Shown here in pieces: positions 36,853 through 46,727 of a stretch of DNA of 64,000 bases (positions are counted from its first letter, which is position 1; each line of letters starts with the position of its first letter). The notes beneath the pieces are model-generated. The model was not told where the DNA came from. It was given only the letters and a program-made list of their open reading frames with translations, and searched no databases. The stretch is from an uncultured bacterium (GTDB lineage Bacteria > Planctomycetota > Phycisphaerae > Phycisphaerales > UBA1924): NCBI GenBank assembly GCA_903834785.1, contig CAILKP010000061.1:176228-240227 (forward strand), in the 5' to 3' direction. The position numbers were made by a program, and so were the translations under genes.

Positions 36853-38214
36853 TTACTGGCCCGGCTTGGCCGGCTTGGCGGCCTTGTTGTCCTTCTTGTA
36901 GCCCAACGCCAGGGACAGGAACTCGCCGTTGTCAAAGCTGCGGCCCTCCGGCCCGTTTTCTGCAAACCGGACGATCACCATGTCCTCCTGGGGCAGGACA
37001 AACAGCCGCTGCTTGCCCAGACCGGCTGCCATGAACACATTCCAGGGCTGGCCATCGGGCCGCGGGAAGTCGTTTGAGGCCTCACGACTCAGCGCGGCCT
37101 GGCGCAAGCGGGCCCGCAGGTCACCTCGATCATCACCCGCCCCTCCCGCCCCTCCCACCCCTCCCACCCCTCCTGCACCACCGCCGGCAAGGCGGCCCAA
37201 GCCGTCGCCCTCGGTCCCGGTCTGTCCATTCTCGCGCAGCAGCCACCAGGTGAATCCGTAGAACTTGTTGGTCGCGCTTGGCTTCATGCACTCGGCGAGC
37301 AGCGCTTTGTCCACGACCTGCACCGGCTTGCCATCGCTGCCGGTCCACGTTCCATCCTGCAGCACAAGCTGGCCGAACTTCACCCATTCCCGCGCCGTGA
37401 GCATGCAGCCCCCGGGCAGGTTCGGGTTCCCGGCGGCATCTTTGCCGAAGCGGCCGACCTTCAGCCCGATCGGATCGAACAAGTTGGCCTGCATGTATCC
37501 CATCACCGTCTTCTGCTCCGGCGGCAGCGTCTTGCTGGCGGTCAGCTTGCGCTGCAGGAACTCGCCGAACGCAAAGTAGTGGCTCGGCCCGTACTCGAAT
37601 CGCGCGCCGGGCTTGGCCACCGACTCCGTCGTCACCGCGGCTTTGAACTTGTCGCTCACCTCCCGTGAGCCGCGATTCCGCTCCTGCCGCGATCCGGTTC
37701 CGGGCCCTAGCACGCGGCTGCCGCCGGAGGTGCCCAGCGTGTCATCCGACGGATCCAAGCCCGAGGACAGCGTCAGCAGGTGCCGCAGGGTGATGTCCTT
37801 CTTGACCGGATCGGTCTTCCACTCCGTAATGGTGTCGCAGACGAGTTCATCCCACCCGCTGATGAGCCCCTGCTTGATGGCAATCGCCGCCGTCACGCCC
37901 GTAAATGACTTGGTGCCGCTGGCCAGCGGGTGCGGCATGTTGGCGTTCCAGTTGTTGTCGTACCGCTCAAAGACGATCTTGCCCTTGTGCATCACCAGCA
38001 CGGCGCGGCCGCCGAGTTTGGCCGAGTAATCTGCCGCGGCGGTGAAGTCGGCCAGCCGCGGGTCCGTGGCAGCGGCTACAGCGGCGACAGGCTTGTCGTC
38101 AACGGAGAGCCCGGCAGCGGAAAGCGATGTACCGGCGAGGAGCACCACCGCCGCGCTGCCTGCGGCCAGCATGAGGAGGCGATGTGCTGCGTTGCGGTGG
38201 CTCAGGTTCATCAT
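36853..38214 (-). CDS. Serine hydrolase, beta-lactamase (class C) fold
   Basis: 453 aa with signal peptide (LMLAAGSAAVVLLAGTSLSAA). The S-x-x-K nucleophile motif is SGTKS in HPLASGTKSFTG; the later Tyr motif region is FEYGPSHYF. A Gly-rich stretch near 330-350 is coded by a 9-bp minisatellite (37133-37175). Probably an esterase or peptidase rather than a true beta-lactamase. Start chosen at the double Met with GGAGC upstream. Confidence 0.85.
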   Translation of the reverse strand: MMNLSHRNAAHRLLMLAAGSAAVVLLAGTSLSAAGLSVDDKPVAAVAAATDPRLADFTAAADYSAKLGGRAVLVMHKGKIVFERYDNNWNANMPHPLASGTKSFTGVTAAIAIKQGLISGWDELVCDTITEWKTDPVKKDITLRHLLTLSSGLDPSDDTLGTSGGSRVLGPGTGSRQERNRGSREVSDKFKAAVTTESVAKPGARFEYGPSHYFAFGEFLQRKLTASKTLPPEQKTVMGYMQANLFDPIGLKVGRFGKDAAGNPNLPGGCMLTAREWVKFGQLVLQDGTWTGSDGKPVQVVDKALLAECMKPSATNKFYGFTWWLLRENGQTGTEGDGLGRLAGGGAGGVGGVGGAGGAGDDRGDLRARLRQAALSREASNDFPRPDGQPWNVFMAAGLGKQRLFVLPQEDMVIVRFAENGPEGRSFDNGEFLSLALGYKKDNKAAKPAKPGQ

Positions 38215-38512
38215 GGTGTTCGCTCCATCCTTCATGGGCAGACTCGAAGGCGTGATCCGAATCGACAACTGCTGAGTCGAGTTGCCGAATCACGGCCTGG
38301 CGTGACGGCAGCCACTCGCTGCGGCATCCCTGCTCAGGTCAGTTCAACGAACCTCGCCGGGGCTTGTTGCAACCGGCCGTCGGCATCGGACGATCGTTTT
38401 CTTACCTATCTTCACCAGTCGATTTCGTCGAAACACCCGTGGTCAGGAGTTCCGGCACGCCGGGCACGACGTTATCAGCCAGTCCGCTTCGACGCACGCA
38501 AGATTCAAATCC

Positions 38513-39718
38513 ATGGGCATTTACGACCGCGATTACGCCAAATCTGACAACCCCGTCTCGCTGGGCAGCCAAGGGCGGTCCGGCCGCGGAGGCGGGCGGC
38601 GGCAGCCCCCCGCATGGATGGAGAATCTCCCCATCCGCTCGTTTAACACCTGGCTGATCATCGTCAACGTCGCGGTGTTCGTGATCTTCAACCTGTTCTT
38701 TAACACCCCGGCTGCGTTTGTGAATCTCTCCTGGGGCAAGGAGTATTTCAAGAGCACCTCTGCCGCGGCGATCGCCCGCGGCGAGACGCTTGTCGGTGTC
38801 GCCCCGCAGCCGCACCCCAAGACACCGGGCGTCCTCTACCTGCCGATCATCGATCCCAAAGACATCACGCCCGAAGTGGGACGACTGATCTTCATCGAAG
38901 ACCGCACGGGGCGACCGCTCGGCAAGGAAATCGGCCGCGACCGGATCTCGCCGCGACGGATCGACGATGCCGTCGGCCTGTTCTCCACCGGCAAGGCGTT
39001 TCTTGAGCTTCAGGTCTGGCGTGTGCTGACCTTCCAGTTCCTGCACGCCAACATGACCCATCTGGTCATGAACATGCTCGGCCTGTTCATGTTCGGCAGT
39101 CTGGTTGAGCAGGCACTTGGCCGCAAGCGATACGCCGCCTTTTACCTCGTCTGCGGCATCTTCGGCGGCCTCACCTACCTGCTGCTGAACTTCATGGGCA
39201 ACGTCATGCTGCAGATCGGCGGCCCTGTGCTGCCGGGCCTGCTGTTTGACGATCTGTACACCCCGCTGGTGGGTGCATCGGCCGGCATCTTCGGCGTGCT
39301 GCTTGCCGCGGCGTTCCTGGCGCCCGACGAGACCGTGATGGTCTTTTTCGTGCTGCCGATGAAGCTCAAGCACGCGGTCTACACCTTTGTCGTCATCTCG
39401 CTGGCCAGCCTGATTCTGGGCTCCAGCAACGCTGGCGGCGAGGCCGCCCACATCGGCGGGGCGATCGCCGGGGCGTTCTTCATCCGGCGGATCCACCTGC
39501 TCCGGGACTTCTTTGACATTCTGGGTCCCGCCCGCGGCAAGAAACCCACGCCGCCGAAGCACAATCCCAACCTCAAACTCGTCAAGCCGGCCGAGACGGA
39601 CGATGCCGTTGACGCGATCCTTGCCAAACTGGCCAGGACCGGCCGCGCGAGCCTCAGCGAGCAGGAACTGGCGACGCTGGAAGCCCACCGGGCCAAACTG
39701 CAGGGAAAGCAGGACTAG
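38513..39718 (+). CDS. Rhomboid-family intramembrane serine protease
   Basis: 401 aa. Catalytic Ser256 is in GASAGIFG and His313 in GGEAAHIGGAIAG; FLHANMTHLVMNMLGLFMFG is the second-helix motif. A 90-residue insertion between helix 1 and the rest (about 75-165) is likely extracytoplasmic. A conserved soluble C-terminal segment (ETDDAVDAILAKLARTGRAS) resembles the small domain often found after bacterial rhomboids. Substrate unknown. Confidence 0.9.
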   Translation: MGIYDRDYAKSDNPVSLGSQGRSGRGGGRRQPPAWMENLPIRSFNTWLIIVNVAVFVIFNLFFNTPAAFVNLSWGKEYFKSTSAAAIARGETLVGVAPQPHPKTPGVLYLPIIDPKDITPEVGRLIFIEDRTGRPLGKEIGRDRISPRRIDDAVGLFSTGKAFLELQVWRVLTFQFLHANMTHLVMNMLGLFMFGSLVEQALGRKRYAAFYLVCGIFGGLTYLLLNFMGNVMLQIGGPVLPGLLFDDLYTPLVGASAGIFGVLLAAAFLAPDETVMVFFVLPMKLKHAVYTFVVISLASLILGSSNAGGEAAHIGGAIAGAFFIRRIHLLRDFFDILGPARGKKPTPPKHNPNLKLVKPAETDDAVDAILAKLARTGRASLSEQELATLEAHRAKLQGKQD

Positions 39719-39787
39719 GCCCCCACTGCGGCCCCCCGTTCAGGCATTCCCGGCGGCGCGACCGTGGCCAGCCCGCAACAATGCGGC

Positions 39788-40432
39788 ATGTCCAGCCAGC
39801 ACCCCGAGCATCCGAACCTGGTGGTCTTTGAGCATCCGCTGATCCAGCACAAGCTGTCGTTTATTCGTGATGCCAAGACCGGCTACAGGCCGTTCCGCGC
39901 ACTGCTGGCCCAGATCGCCGGGCTCATGGTCTTCGAGGTCACCCGCTCGTTTGCCACTGAGCCGCTGGATGTGCAGACGCCGATGGAGACGACCCGCTGC
40001 CGCCGAATTGCCGGGACGATCACGCTGGTGCCCATCCTGCGGTCCGGGCTGGGGATGACCGAGGGGATCCTGGACATCATGCCCGAGGCGCGAGTGGCCC
40101 ACCTGGGCATGGCCCGCGACGAGCACACGCTGCAGCCGAAGGTGTACCTCCAGAAGTTCCCCAAGGACCTGGGTGCAGGCCCCGTCGTCGTCGTTGATCC
40201 CATGCTGGCCACCGGCGGATCGGCGGTGGAGGCGGTCAACATCCTCAAGCGCAGCGGCGTGGGCGACCTGCGGATGATCTGCCTTGTTGCCGCCCCGGAA
40301 GGCGTCTCGCACATGCGGGCCTGCCACCCCGATGTCCGGATCTACGCCGCGGCGTTGGATCGGCAGCTCAACGAGCATGGGTTCATCATGCCCGGCCTGG
40401 GCGATGCGGGCGACCGCATGTACGGGACGTAA
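39788..40432 (+). CDS. upp: Uracil phosphoribosyltransferase
   Basis: 214 aa. Makes UMP from uracil and PRPP. The PRPP loop is VVDPMLATGGSA; FEHPLIQHKLSFIRD at the start, VPILRSGLGMTEG and the end FIMPGLGDAGDRMYGT are the Upp signature (uracil-binding end). The deaminase at 27927-28385 would supply uracil. Confidence 0.96.
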   Translation: MSSQHPEHPNLVVFEHPLIQHKLSFIRDAKTGYRPFRALLAQIAGLMVFEVTRSFATEPLDVQTPMETTRCRRIAGTITLVPILRSGLGMTEGILDIMPEARVAHLGMARDEHTLQPKVYLQKFPKDLGAGPVVVVDPMLATGGSAVEAVNILKRSGVGDLRMICLVAAPEGVSHMRACHPDVRIYAAALDRQLNEHGFIMPGLGDAGDRMYGT

Positions 40433-40683
40433 GCGACGTTTCAAAGGCAACTTAGAGAAAAGTACCAACCGCGGCAGTTTTCCTGCGCCGACAGTGCGAC
40501 AATAAGCATAAAACCTTATTTACTATCACCTAGAAGGATTCGCCTCCGGATTCCTTTTAAAAGCTCGCCTCTCTGATTGACGGCCGATGGACCATGCGAC
40601 GCCGGGCGGCACGCGCGGACCAGTGACCGGGATCAGGTTCGGCGAAGGCAGATACAGACCGCCGTTTTTCCAGGGGGGACTTC
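40433..40683. other. AT-richer intergenic region before the LuxR-type regulator
   Basis: Contains AAGGA-(13 nt)-TCCTTTT (about 40531-40560), a weak hairpin with T-run that may end the upp transcript, and an AT-rich ATAAAACCTTATTTACTATC segment (40507-40530) that may carry a promoter. No gene seen. Confidence 0.4.
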
Positions 40684-41463
40684 GTGACAGCAGCAATGGC
40701 CGCAGCGATTCCGAAACTTGATACCGATGCCGTGTGGCAATGCCTCAGTGAGGATGCGCATGTGCCGCTCTGGCTGGTGGATCGGTCCGGTCGGATCGCG
40801 TTCGCCTCCAAACCGGCTGTCGAGTTCCTGGCACCTGGCCAGAACGTGGCAGGCCGATCGCTGGCGGACATCCTGCCGCAGGAGATGGCCGACGAGCGGC
40901 TGGAACTGGTAACCCGCGTTGCCGACTTCGGTGCGCCGGTGCTCATGTTCGAGATGATCCGCGGCCGCTGGTCGCGGACGGTGATGCGGCGCACCGGGGT
41001 GGGCCGCTCGCTCCGCGTGCTGATCATCAATCGCATCGGCTGGTCAGACCATCATCAGGTGCAGGCCGATGCGCACACGGGCTACGAGCTCGTTGAGCCC
41101 AAAGTACACGATGCCGGGCTGCTGGCGGCACTCTCGGAGCGGGAGATCGAGGTCCTTCGTCTGATCGGTGAGGGGCTGACCACCGCCGAGATCGGCGCTC
41201 GAATCCAGCGGACGAGCAAGACCGTCGAGTGGCACCGGTCAGCACTGGGCCGCAAGCTCAACGTCAGCTCCCGGATCGAGCTTGCCCGCGTCGCCCATGC
41301 CGCGGGGTTGCACGGCGGCCCGTCGGCGTTGAAGCCGGCTCTGCTGGCACGCGCATTTGCCCGCGTGCGGTCAGCAGCACAAACCGACCCGCCGGCCAGC
41401 AGGAAAGGTTCAGCCTCAGCGGAGGCGACGACCGATCCGACGGATCCGGCCCGGAACGAATAA
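40684..41463 (+). CDS. PAS-LuxR transcriptional regulator
   Basis: 259 aa from a GTG preceded by GGGGGGAC. PAS-like domain at about 15-100 (VPLWLVDRSGRIAFASKPAV, VAGRSLADILPQEM). LuxR-type helix-turn-helix at about 148-205: LSEREIEVLRLIGEGLTTAE, then IGARIQRTSKTVEWHRSALG. A Ser/Thr/Asp-rich tail follows. No partner kinase next to it; the ligand of the PAS domain is unknown. Followed by a strong terminator. Confidence 0.87.
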   Translation: MTAAMAAAIPKLDTDAVWQCLSEDAHVPLWLVDRSGRIAFASKPAVEFLAPGQNVAGRSLADILPQEMADERLELVTRVADFGAPVLMFEMIRGRWSRTVMRRTGVGRSLRVLIINRIGWSDHHQVQADAHTGYELVEPKVHDAGLLAALSEREIEVLRLIGEGLTTAEIGARIQRTSKTVEWHRSALGRKLNVSSRIELARVAHAAGLHGGPSALKPALLARAFARVRSAAQTDPPASRKGSASAEATTDPTDPARNE

Positions 41464-41533
41464 CCAGCTCTCTCCAAGCGGCCGGTGGTTGACGCACAAC
41501 CCCGGCAGCCCACCCTTGGCGACAAGGCAAGGG

Positions 41534-41570
41534 AACAAGGGCGGTCCTGCAAGGGACCGCCCTTGTTATT
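41534..41570 (+). terminator. Strong rho-independent-type hairpin
   Basis: 14-bp perfect stem AACAAGGGCGGTCC / GGACCGCCCTTGTT with loop TGCAAG, then ATT. It separates the PAS-LuxR gene from lipA. Confidence 0.85.
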
Positions 41571-41641
41571 GGCTCAGAAATGGGGCTGCTCAGCGTTGAC
41601 CGCATGGCGGGCGGAACCCGCGGCGGCCGGGGCGGATCCTA

Positions 41642-42766
41642 ATGTTGCCGATGCTTGAGAACGCCGGTCCGACGACCCCTGCCAACGAAGACCACGCCCT
41701 GTCCGCCCACCCATCCGTGGCCGCTCAGGCCGCAGTCGTCGCCGAGGGCATCCGCAAGACGCTGGCCCGGCACCCCCGTCCGCTCGGTGGCGACCCGCTG
41801 CGTACGGCCGAGGCGCCGGTGCTCTCGCTGTCGGGCATGATCCTCAACAACGCCGCGGGCAAGGACACGATGGCGCCGCGCAAGAAGCCGTCATGGCTCA
41901 AGGCCAAGGTACCCGGAGGCGAGGGGTACAACCGGCTCAAGGGCATCATGGATGAGCACAAGCTGCACACCGTGTGTCAGGAAGCCGGCTGCCCGAACAT
42001 GGGCGAGTGCTGGGCCCGCGGCGTGGCGACGATCATGATCCTGGGTGACACGTGCACCCGCTCCTGCGGCTTCTGCAACGTCAAGACCGGCCGCCCGGCC
42101 ACGCTGGACAAGGATGAGCCCCGGCGCGTGGCCGAGTCGCTGGCGCTGATGGGCCTGAAGCACGTTGTCATTACCTCGGTCAACCGCGACGAACTGGCCG
42201 ACGGTGGCGCGGGGATCTGGGCCGAGACCATTGTGCGCACCCGCGCGGCCTGCCCGGAGATGTCAGTCGAGGTGCTGATCCCTGACTTTGAAGGCAACTG
42301 GCCCGCGCTGCAGATGGTCATCGATGCCCAGCCCCACATTATCAACCACAACCTGGAAACGGTGCAGCGGATGTACCCGGCCGTGCGACCGAGCGCCAAG
42401 TTCGAGCGTTCGCTGGAACTGCTCCGCCGCGTCAAGGAGCAGGGCGGCGTGGCCAAGACCGGCATCATGGTGGGCATCGGTGAGCGCGATGACGAAGTCG
42501 ATGAGCTCATGAGCGAGTTGCTCGCGCTGACCGCCACGGCCAACGGCTCGTGCGACATCCTGACCATCGGCCAGTACCTGCAGCCGACGCGGAACCACCT
42601 GCCGATCCACCGCTTCGTGACACCGGAGACCTTCGATGCCTATCGCGTCGCGGGCCTGGCCAAGGGGCTGAAGGTTGTCGAGTCGGGCCCGATGGTCCGC
42701 TCCAGCTATCACGCTGATCATCAGGCGGACTCGCTGACGGATATCTTGAAGATGCGGAAGATGTGA
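41642..42766 (+). CDS. lipA: Lipoyl synthase
   Basis: 374 aa radical-SAM enzyme that inserts two sulfurs into octanoyl groups. Auxiliary cluster cysteines 112, 117 and 123 (CQEAGCPNMGEC); radical-SAM cluster 138, 142 and 145 (CTRSCGFC); C-terminal VRSSYHADH provides the conserved Arg-Ser-Ser-Tyr. About 50 residues longer than E. coli LipA at the N-terminus; the true start may be internal (for example near codon 62 or 79). No lipB in the window. Confidence 0.95.
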   Translation: MLPMLENAGPTTPANEDHALSAHPSVAAQAAVVAEGIRKTLARHPRPLGGDPLRTAEAPVLSLSGMILNNAAGKDTMAPRKKPSWLKAKVPGGEGYNRLKGIMDEHKLHTVCQEAGCPNMGECWARGVATIMILGDTCTRSCGFCNVKTGRPATLDKDEPRRVAESLALMGLKHVVITSVNRDELADGGAGIWAETIVRTRAACPEMSVEVLIPDFEGNWPALQMVIDAQPHIINHNLETVQRMYPAVRPSAKFERSLELLRRVKEQGGVAKTGIMVGIGERDDEVDELMSELLALTATANGSCDILTIGQYLQPTRNHLPIHRFVTPETFDAYRVAGLAKGLKVVESGPMVRSSYHADHQADSLTDILKMRKM

Positions 42767-42801
42767 TCGACAAGCCGCCTGGCACCGGACAGACTGCTCG
42801 G

Positions 42802-45800
42802 TTAAGGAGACATCCCGGCCGGTGGCTGAGCTTGGGGCTCGTCGGATGGGCGAGCAGCCGGAGTTGCCGTCGCCGCCCCGCGTGCGATGCCGTCCGATGC
42901 AACCGCGGAGCGTTGCACAGTGTGCCGAGTGATGGCCGGAGTACCGAACCATCCTCCGGCATGGAGCGCACGGACGAGGCTCAGACGCTGCCGGAGCACA
43001 GGCTCCTGGGTCAGGCCGCCCAGCAGCCGATAGCTGGACATCTGCCAGCCATCACCGGACGACGAAAGCAGCGAATCGATGGCAGGCCGCAGCGATGCAT
43101 CGCCCCGAAGCTCTGCCGCGAGCCGCTCGGGGAACGGCTTGGAATCGAGCACCCGCACGCCGCCGACGGTCACGATCGCCACGAATCGCTCGTCGGGCGA
43201 GGCGACGATCTGGGAGACCACCTCGTCGAGCCCGCCGATCAGACTGATCTGATCGCCCGTGACCGCATCCCAGATCCGGACGGTTGAATCGTTACCGCCG
43301 GAGAGAATGCGTCGGGACTTCGGCAGCCAAGCCAGAGCGCGGACGTTGTCGGTGTGCCCGCGGAGTTCAAGCAACTGCTTGCGCGTGGCCACATCGAACA
43401 CCCGGATCGCGCCCGCCCGCTCACCGACAGCCAGTTGGCCGCCGTCTGGTGATGCGAGCATGGCAAGCACATCGGACTTGCCGGCGAGGATCCGATCAAC
43501 GGGCTGGCCCGTCGTGGGATCCACGAGCCAGATCACGTGCTGTCGTACCTCCTGCGACGGCAGGTTCCCGCTCGGCCGCTCCTCTTGCTGGAGCGCGACC
43601 AGCGACTCACCAAGCACGAAGACCGGAGGTCCGCTGAGCGTGAAGGGGCTCTGGATCTCCACCACCGGCTCGGGCTCTATACGCTGTTCGGTGACATGAA
43701 ACCGCACCACGCGGTTCCGAGCAGCGACACCCACGATCGTCGCGCCGGACGGACTCGGGGTCAGTCTGATCGAACCCGTCAAGGAGCCATCGTCCTGCTG
43801 ATCGGGGTAGGAACTCAGTAAGGCATCGAGCCCCTTCCAAAGGTTGATGCGACCGCGGATGTCGATGGTAACGATGCGGTGATCCGGAGTCACAGCAACT
43901 GCACCAACCTCCGAACTGTGCACAGCATCGGCCGAGAGCCTTCGTTTCGATGGAGCATCCCATCGCTCGAGTTCACCGTTGCGGTACCCCACAAGCAGCG
44001 TGGTAGGGTCGACAAACCTGGCCATCGCAACCCGCCGGTCCTTGACCGATCGGATCAAGTCCACCGACACAGGGATCGTCCAGATCTTCAGCCTCCGGTC
44101 GGTACCGGCGGTGACGATCAGGGGCGTGCCGGGCACCACGGCCAGATGAGTCAGGCCGCCCGTGTGTCCGGCCAGCCACGCGACTGGCTGGAATGCCGGC
44201 GTCGCGAACACCCGAACCGCGCCCTCCCTGGTGGCAACCAGAAGGTACTTGCCGTCCGGAGTGAACTGCAGTCCAGCCGGAGAGCCGCCGAGCTCACAGT
44301 GGTGCATGAACAACTCGAAGCTCGACCGAGCCGCCGCCCCGCCAGCCTGCGCACCCCGCTGACGGATGATGTCATCAAACGAGGCGAAGCGGACGACGCG
44401 GTCCTGCCCTGCGGCGGCAAAGTAGCGTCCATCGGGCGACACGGCCAGATATGCGAACTGAACTCCCCTGAGCAGAGGGATGTTGCCGGATTGCGGATCC
44501 CAGATCCCCAGCTTATCAGTATCCCCACTGTACACGATTCTTCTGGTGGCGGGGTCCATGACCGCAGTACTCAGCCGACTGAACTGCAACTGCTCATCGC
44601 TTTCGATCGGCTCGAGCGTCGTCGCATCAAACGAGCCGACCTCGCCGGCGGCGTTCACCAGCACGAGCGAACGACCATGACCGGCGAGTTCGCAGAGGCG
44701 GACACTGGAACGTTTCGCGCTGACCTGCTTGATCACGTTGAGATCGGGAATACCAAATCTCACGAGCCGCCCATAGCTCGATACCGCCAGCAACTCCGCA
44801 TCACCGGCGGTAAAGTACATATGGCGGAAGAAATCCTCCCCCGCCGCGGGAGCCTTGCTGACGCCGATTCGAACAGGAACACACCGGCCCTGATCATCGA
44901 GGACGCGGAAGAGGCTCACCTCGCCGAACTTGCCGCTGACCGCCAGCATCGTGCTGTCGCCGTTGAAGGCTGCTCGGGCAACCGGAGTCTCAAGCTCGGG
45001 CAGGACGGCCAGCATCGCCCCGCTGATCGGATCGATGAGATGCGCCTGCCCCTGCATCCCCGCCCGCAGCATGATCGCTCCGTTCGGGCTGCATTCAACG
45101 AGCGTCGTACTTTCTTCAAAGTCCCCGATCGTCGCGATGCTCGAATCAGCCTGGGTTCGCAGCATCTTCCATTCCCAGCTGTCACGCTCCCCGGGCTCGC
45201 AACGCTCCAGTCGCGAGATCGCTGAGATGGCACGGCCCGCCTCCAGGTCACTTGCCGACGCTGAGATGCGCGACGCATACACCGTCGCCTTGACGCGTTC
45301 CAGAGCTCCCTTGGTTGCCTCCCGGGCGCTCTCCGCATCCGCCTTGGCCTTGATTGCCACCTGCAGCGCTTCGGACGTCGCCTCCCGCGCCGTATCCGCT
45401 TCCGCCTTCGCCTTGATGGCCACCTGCAGCGCAACGGAGGTACCCACAAGCCCGCCGATCAGTGCCATCAGCAGTGCCGCGGCGGCACCGAAGGCCAGCC
45501 GGTTCCGCCGCACGAGCTTGCCAAGGCGGTAGATCGCAGAGTCCGGCGCGGCGATGAGCGCCTCGCCGGCAAGGTAACGCTCGATATCTTCCGCCAGGGC
45601 GAGCGCCGACTGGTACCGCCGGTCACGCTCCGGCCGCGTGGCCATGGCCACGATCAAGTCAAGCTCGCGACGCAGCCGGTCGCCCAGCTCGCGCACGCTT
45701 GTCACCCGGCGCTGCGCCACCCGTGCCGCACGCTCCGGCGTCATCGCCCGCAGCTTCTCACTGGGCCGGCGGGCCGTCGCGTTGCCCAGCATGCTCCGCG

Positions 45801-46680
45801 CCTGGTCCAGCGGCACGCTCCGCAGCATCGAGCTGGCCAGCGGCAGCTCGCCGATGAGCAGCTCGTGCAGGATCACGCCCAGGGCGTACACGTCGCTGCG
45901 CGTATCAATGCCCGTCTCCAGCTTGGCCTGCTCTGGAGACATGTACTCCAGCGTGCCGGCGAGCACCACCTGCTCGCTCTGGGCAAACAGCTCGCTCTGC
46001 TGGCTGACCACACGCGCCATACCAAAGTCGATGATCCGCGGCCGCGCACGGTCCGCATCGCCCTCGACGAGAATGTTCGCCGGCTTGAGGTCGCGGTGGA
46101 TCACACCCTTGACGTGCGCCGCGTGCACCACGCGGCAGATCTGCGCAAACAGGCCAAGCCGCGACCGCAAGCCCAGACTGTGCTGGTCGCAGAACTCCGT
46201 GACCGAGGAGCCCGAGACGTACTCCATCACGAAGTACGGCCGCCCCTGCTGGGTCAGCCCGCCGTCGATCACCCGCGCGATACCCGGGTGCTCCAGGATC
46301 GCCAGCGTCTGACGCTCCCGCTCAAACCGGCTGAGCACCTGGCGCGAGTCCATGCCCGCCTTGACAATCTTGATCGCCACCCGCTGCTGATACGGCTGCA
46401 GCCGCTCGGCAAGCCAGACCACGCCGAACCCGCCCTCGGCGATGACGCTCAGCAGGGTGTACGGGCCGATCTGGTCGCCCGCGTGCTCGATGTTGATTGC
46501 CCCCGACCCGCCCAGCCCGTCGGGCCCCAGCGAATGGCCGCTACCTCGCGACGGCGTCGCACCTGATCCCGCACTTTCACGTTTGGCGGCAGGGCCACCC
46601 GGGGTCGCCTCACCGGCCACACTGTACAAATCTGACGGATTGCCGGACGGCTCGCTGCCCACTGGCGTAAGCATAACCAC
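42802..46680 (-). CDS. Ser/Thr protein kinase with WD40-type beta-propeller
   Basis: 1292 aa. Kinase domain about 70-370: Gly loop AEGGFGVVW, Lys104 in VAIK, HRDLKPAN with Asp197, IIDFG with Asp218, GTLEYMSPEQ. One membrane helix lies near 395-420, then a duplicated helical unit (LQVAIKAKAEADTAREATSE and LQVAIKAKADAESAREATKG). The rest is WD-type repeats, clear at the end (LLELRGHTDNVRALAWLPKS, RILSGGNDSTVRIWD). This architecture is common in planctomycetes. ATG at 46674 is the likely start. Confidence 0.93.
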   Translation of the reverse strand: MVMLTPVGSEPSGNPSDLYSVAGEATPGGPAAKRESAGSGATPSRGSGHSLGPDGLGGSGAINIEHAGDQIGPYTLLSVIAEGGFGVVWLAERLQPYQQRVAIKIVKAGMDSRQVLSRFERERQTLAILEHPGIARVIDGGLTQQGRPYFVMEYVSGSSVTEFCDQHSLGLRSRLGLFAQICRVVHAAHVKGVIHRDLKPANILVEGDADRARPRIIDFGMARVVSQQSELFAQSEQVVLAGTLEYMSPEQAKLETGIDTRSDVYALGVILHELLIGELPLASSMLRSVPLDQARSMLGNATARRPSEKLRAMTPERAARVAQRRVTSVRELGDRLRRELDLIVAMATRPERDRRYQSALALAEDIERYLAGEALIAAPDSAIYRLGKLVRRNRLAFGAAAALLMALIGGLVGTSVALQVAIKAKAEADTAREATSEALQVAIKAKADAESAREATKGALERVKATVYASRISASASDLEAGRAISAISRLERCEPGERDSWEWKMLRTQADSSIATIGDFEESTTLVECSPNGAIMLRAGMQGQAHLIDPISGAMLAVLPELETPVARAAFNGDSTMLAVSGKFGEVSLFRVLDDQGRCVPVRIGVSKAPAAGEDFFRHMYFTAGDAELLAVSSYGRLVRFGIPDLNVIKQVSAKRSSVRLCELAGHGRSLVLVNAAGEVGSFDATTLEPIESDEQLQFSRLSTAVMDPATRRIVYSGDTDKLGIWDPQSGNIPLLRGVQFAYLAVSPDGRYFAAAGQDRVVRFASFDDIIRQRGAQAGGAAARSSFELFMHHCELGGSPAGLQFTPDGKYLLVATREGAVRVFATPAFQPVAWLAGHTGGLTHLAVVPGTPLIVTAGTDRRLKIWTIPVSVDLIRSVKDRRVAMARFVDPTTLLVGYRNGELERWDAPSKRRLSADAVHSSEVGAVAVTPDHRIVTIDIRGRINLWKGLDALLSSYPDQQDDGSLTGSIRLTPSPSGATIVGVAARNRVVRFHVTEQRIEPEPVVEIQSPFTLSGPPVFVLGESLVALQQEERPSGNLPSQEVRQHVIWLVDPTTGQPVDRILAGKSDVLAMLASPDGGQLAVGERAGAIRVFDVATRKQLLELRGHTDNVRALAWLPKSRRILSGGNDSTVRIWDAVTGDQISLIGGLDEVVSQIVASPDERFVAIVTVGGVRVLDSKPFPERLAAELRGDASLRPAIDSLLSSSGDGWQMSSYRLLGGLTQEPVLRQRLSLVRALHAGGWFGTPAITRHTVQRSAVASDGIARGAATATPAARPSDEPQAQPPAGMSP

Positions 46681-46727
46681 GCCCTGTACAATTTTCTAGG
46701 GTTTTCCCTTGCAGGTTCCGGCGGCGG

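Noticed and set aside
43879..45225. 448-codon frame opposite the Ser/Thr kinase
   Set aside because: Antisense of the WD40 part; no motif.
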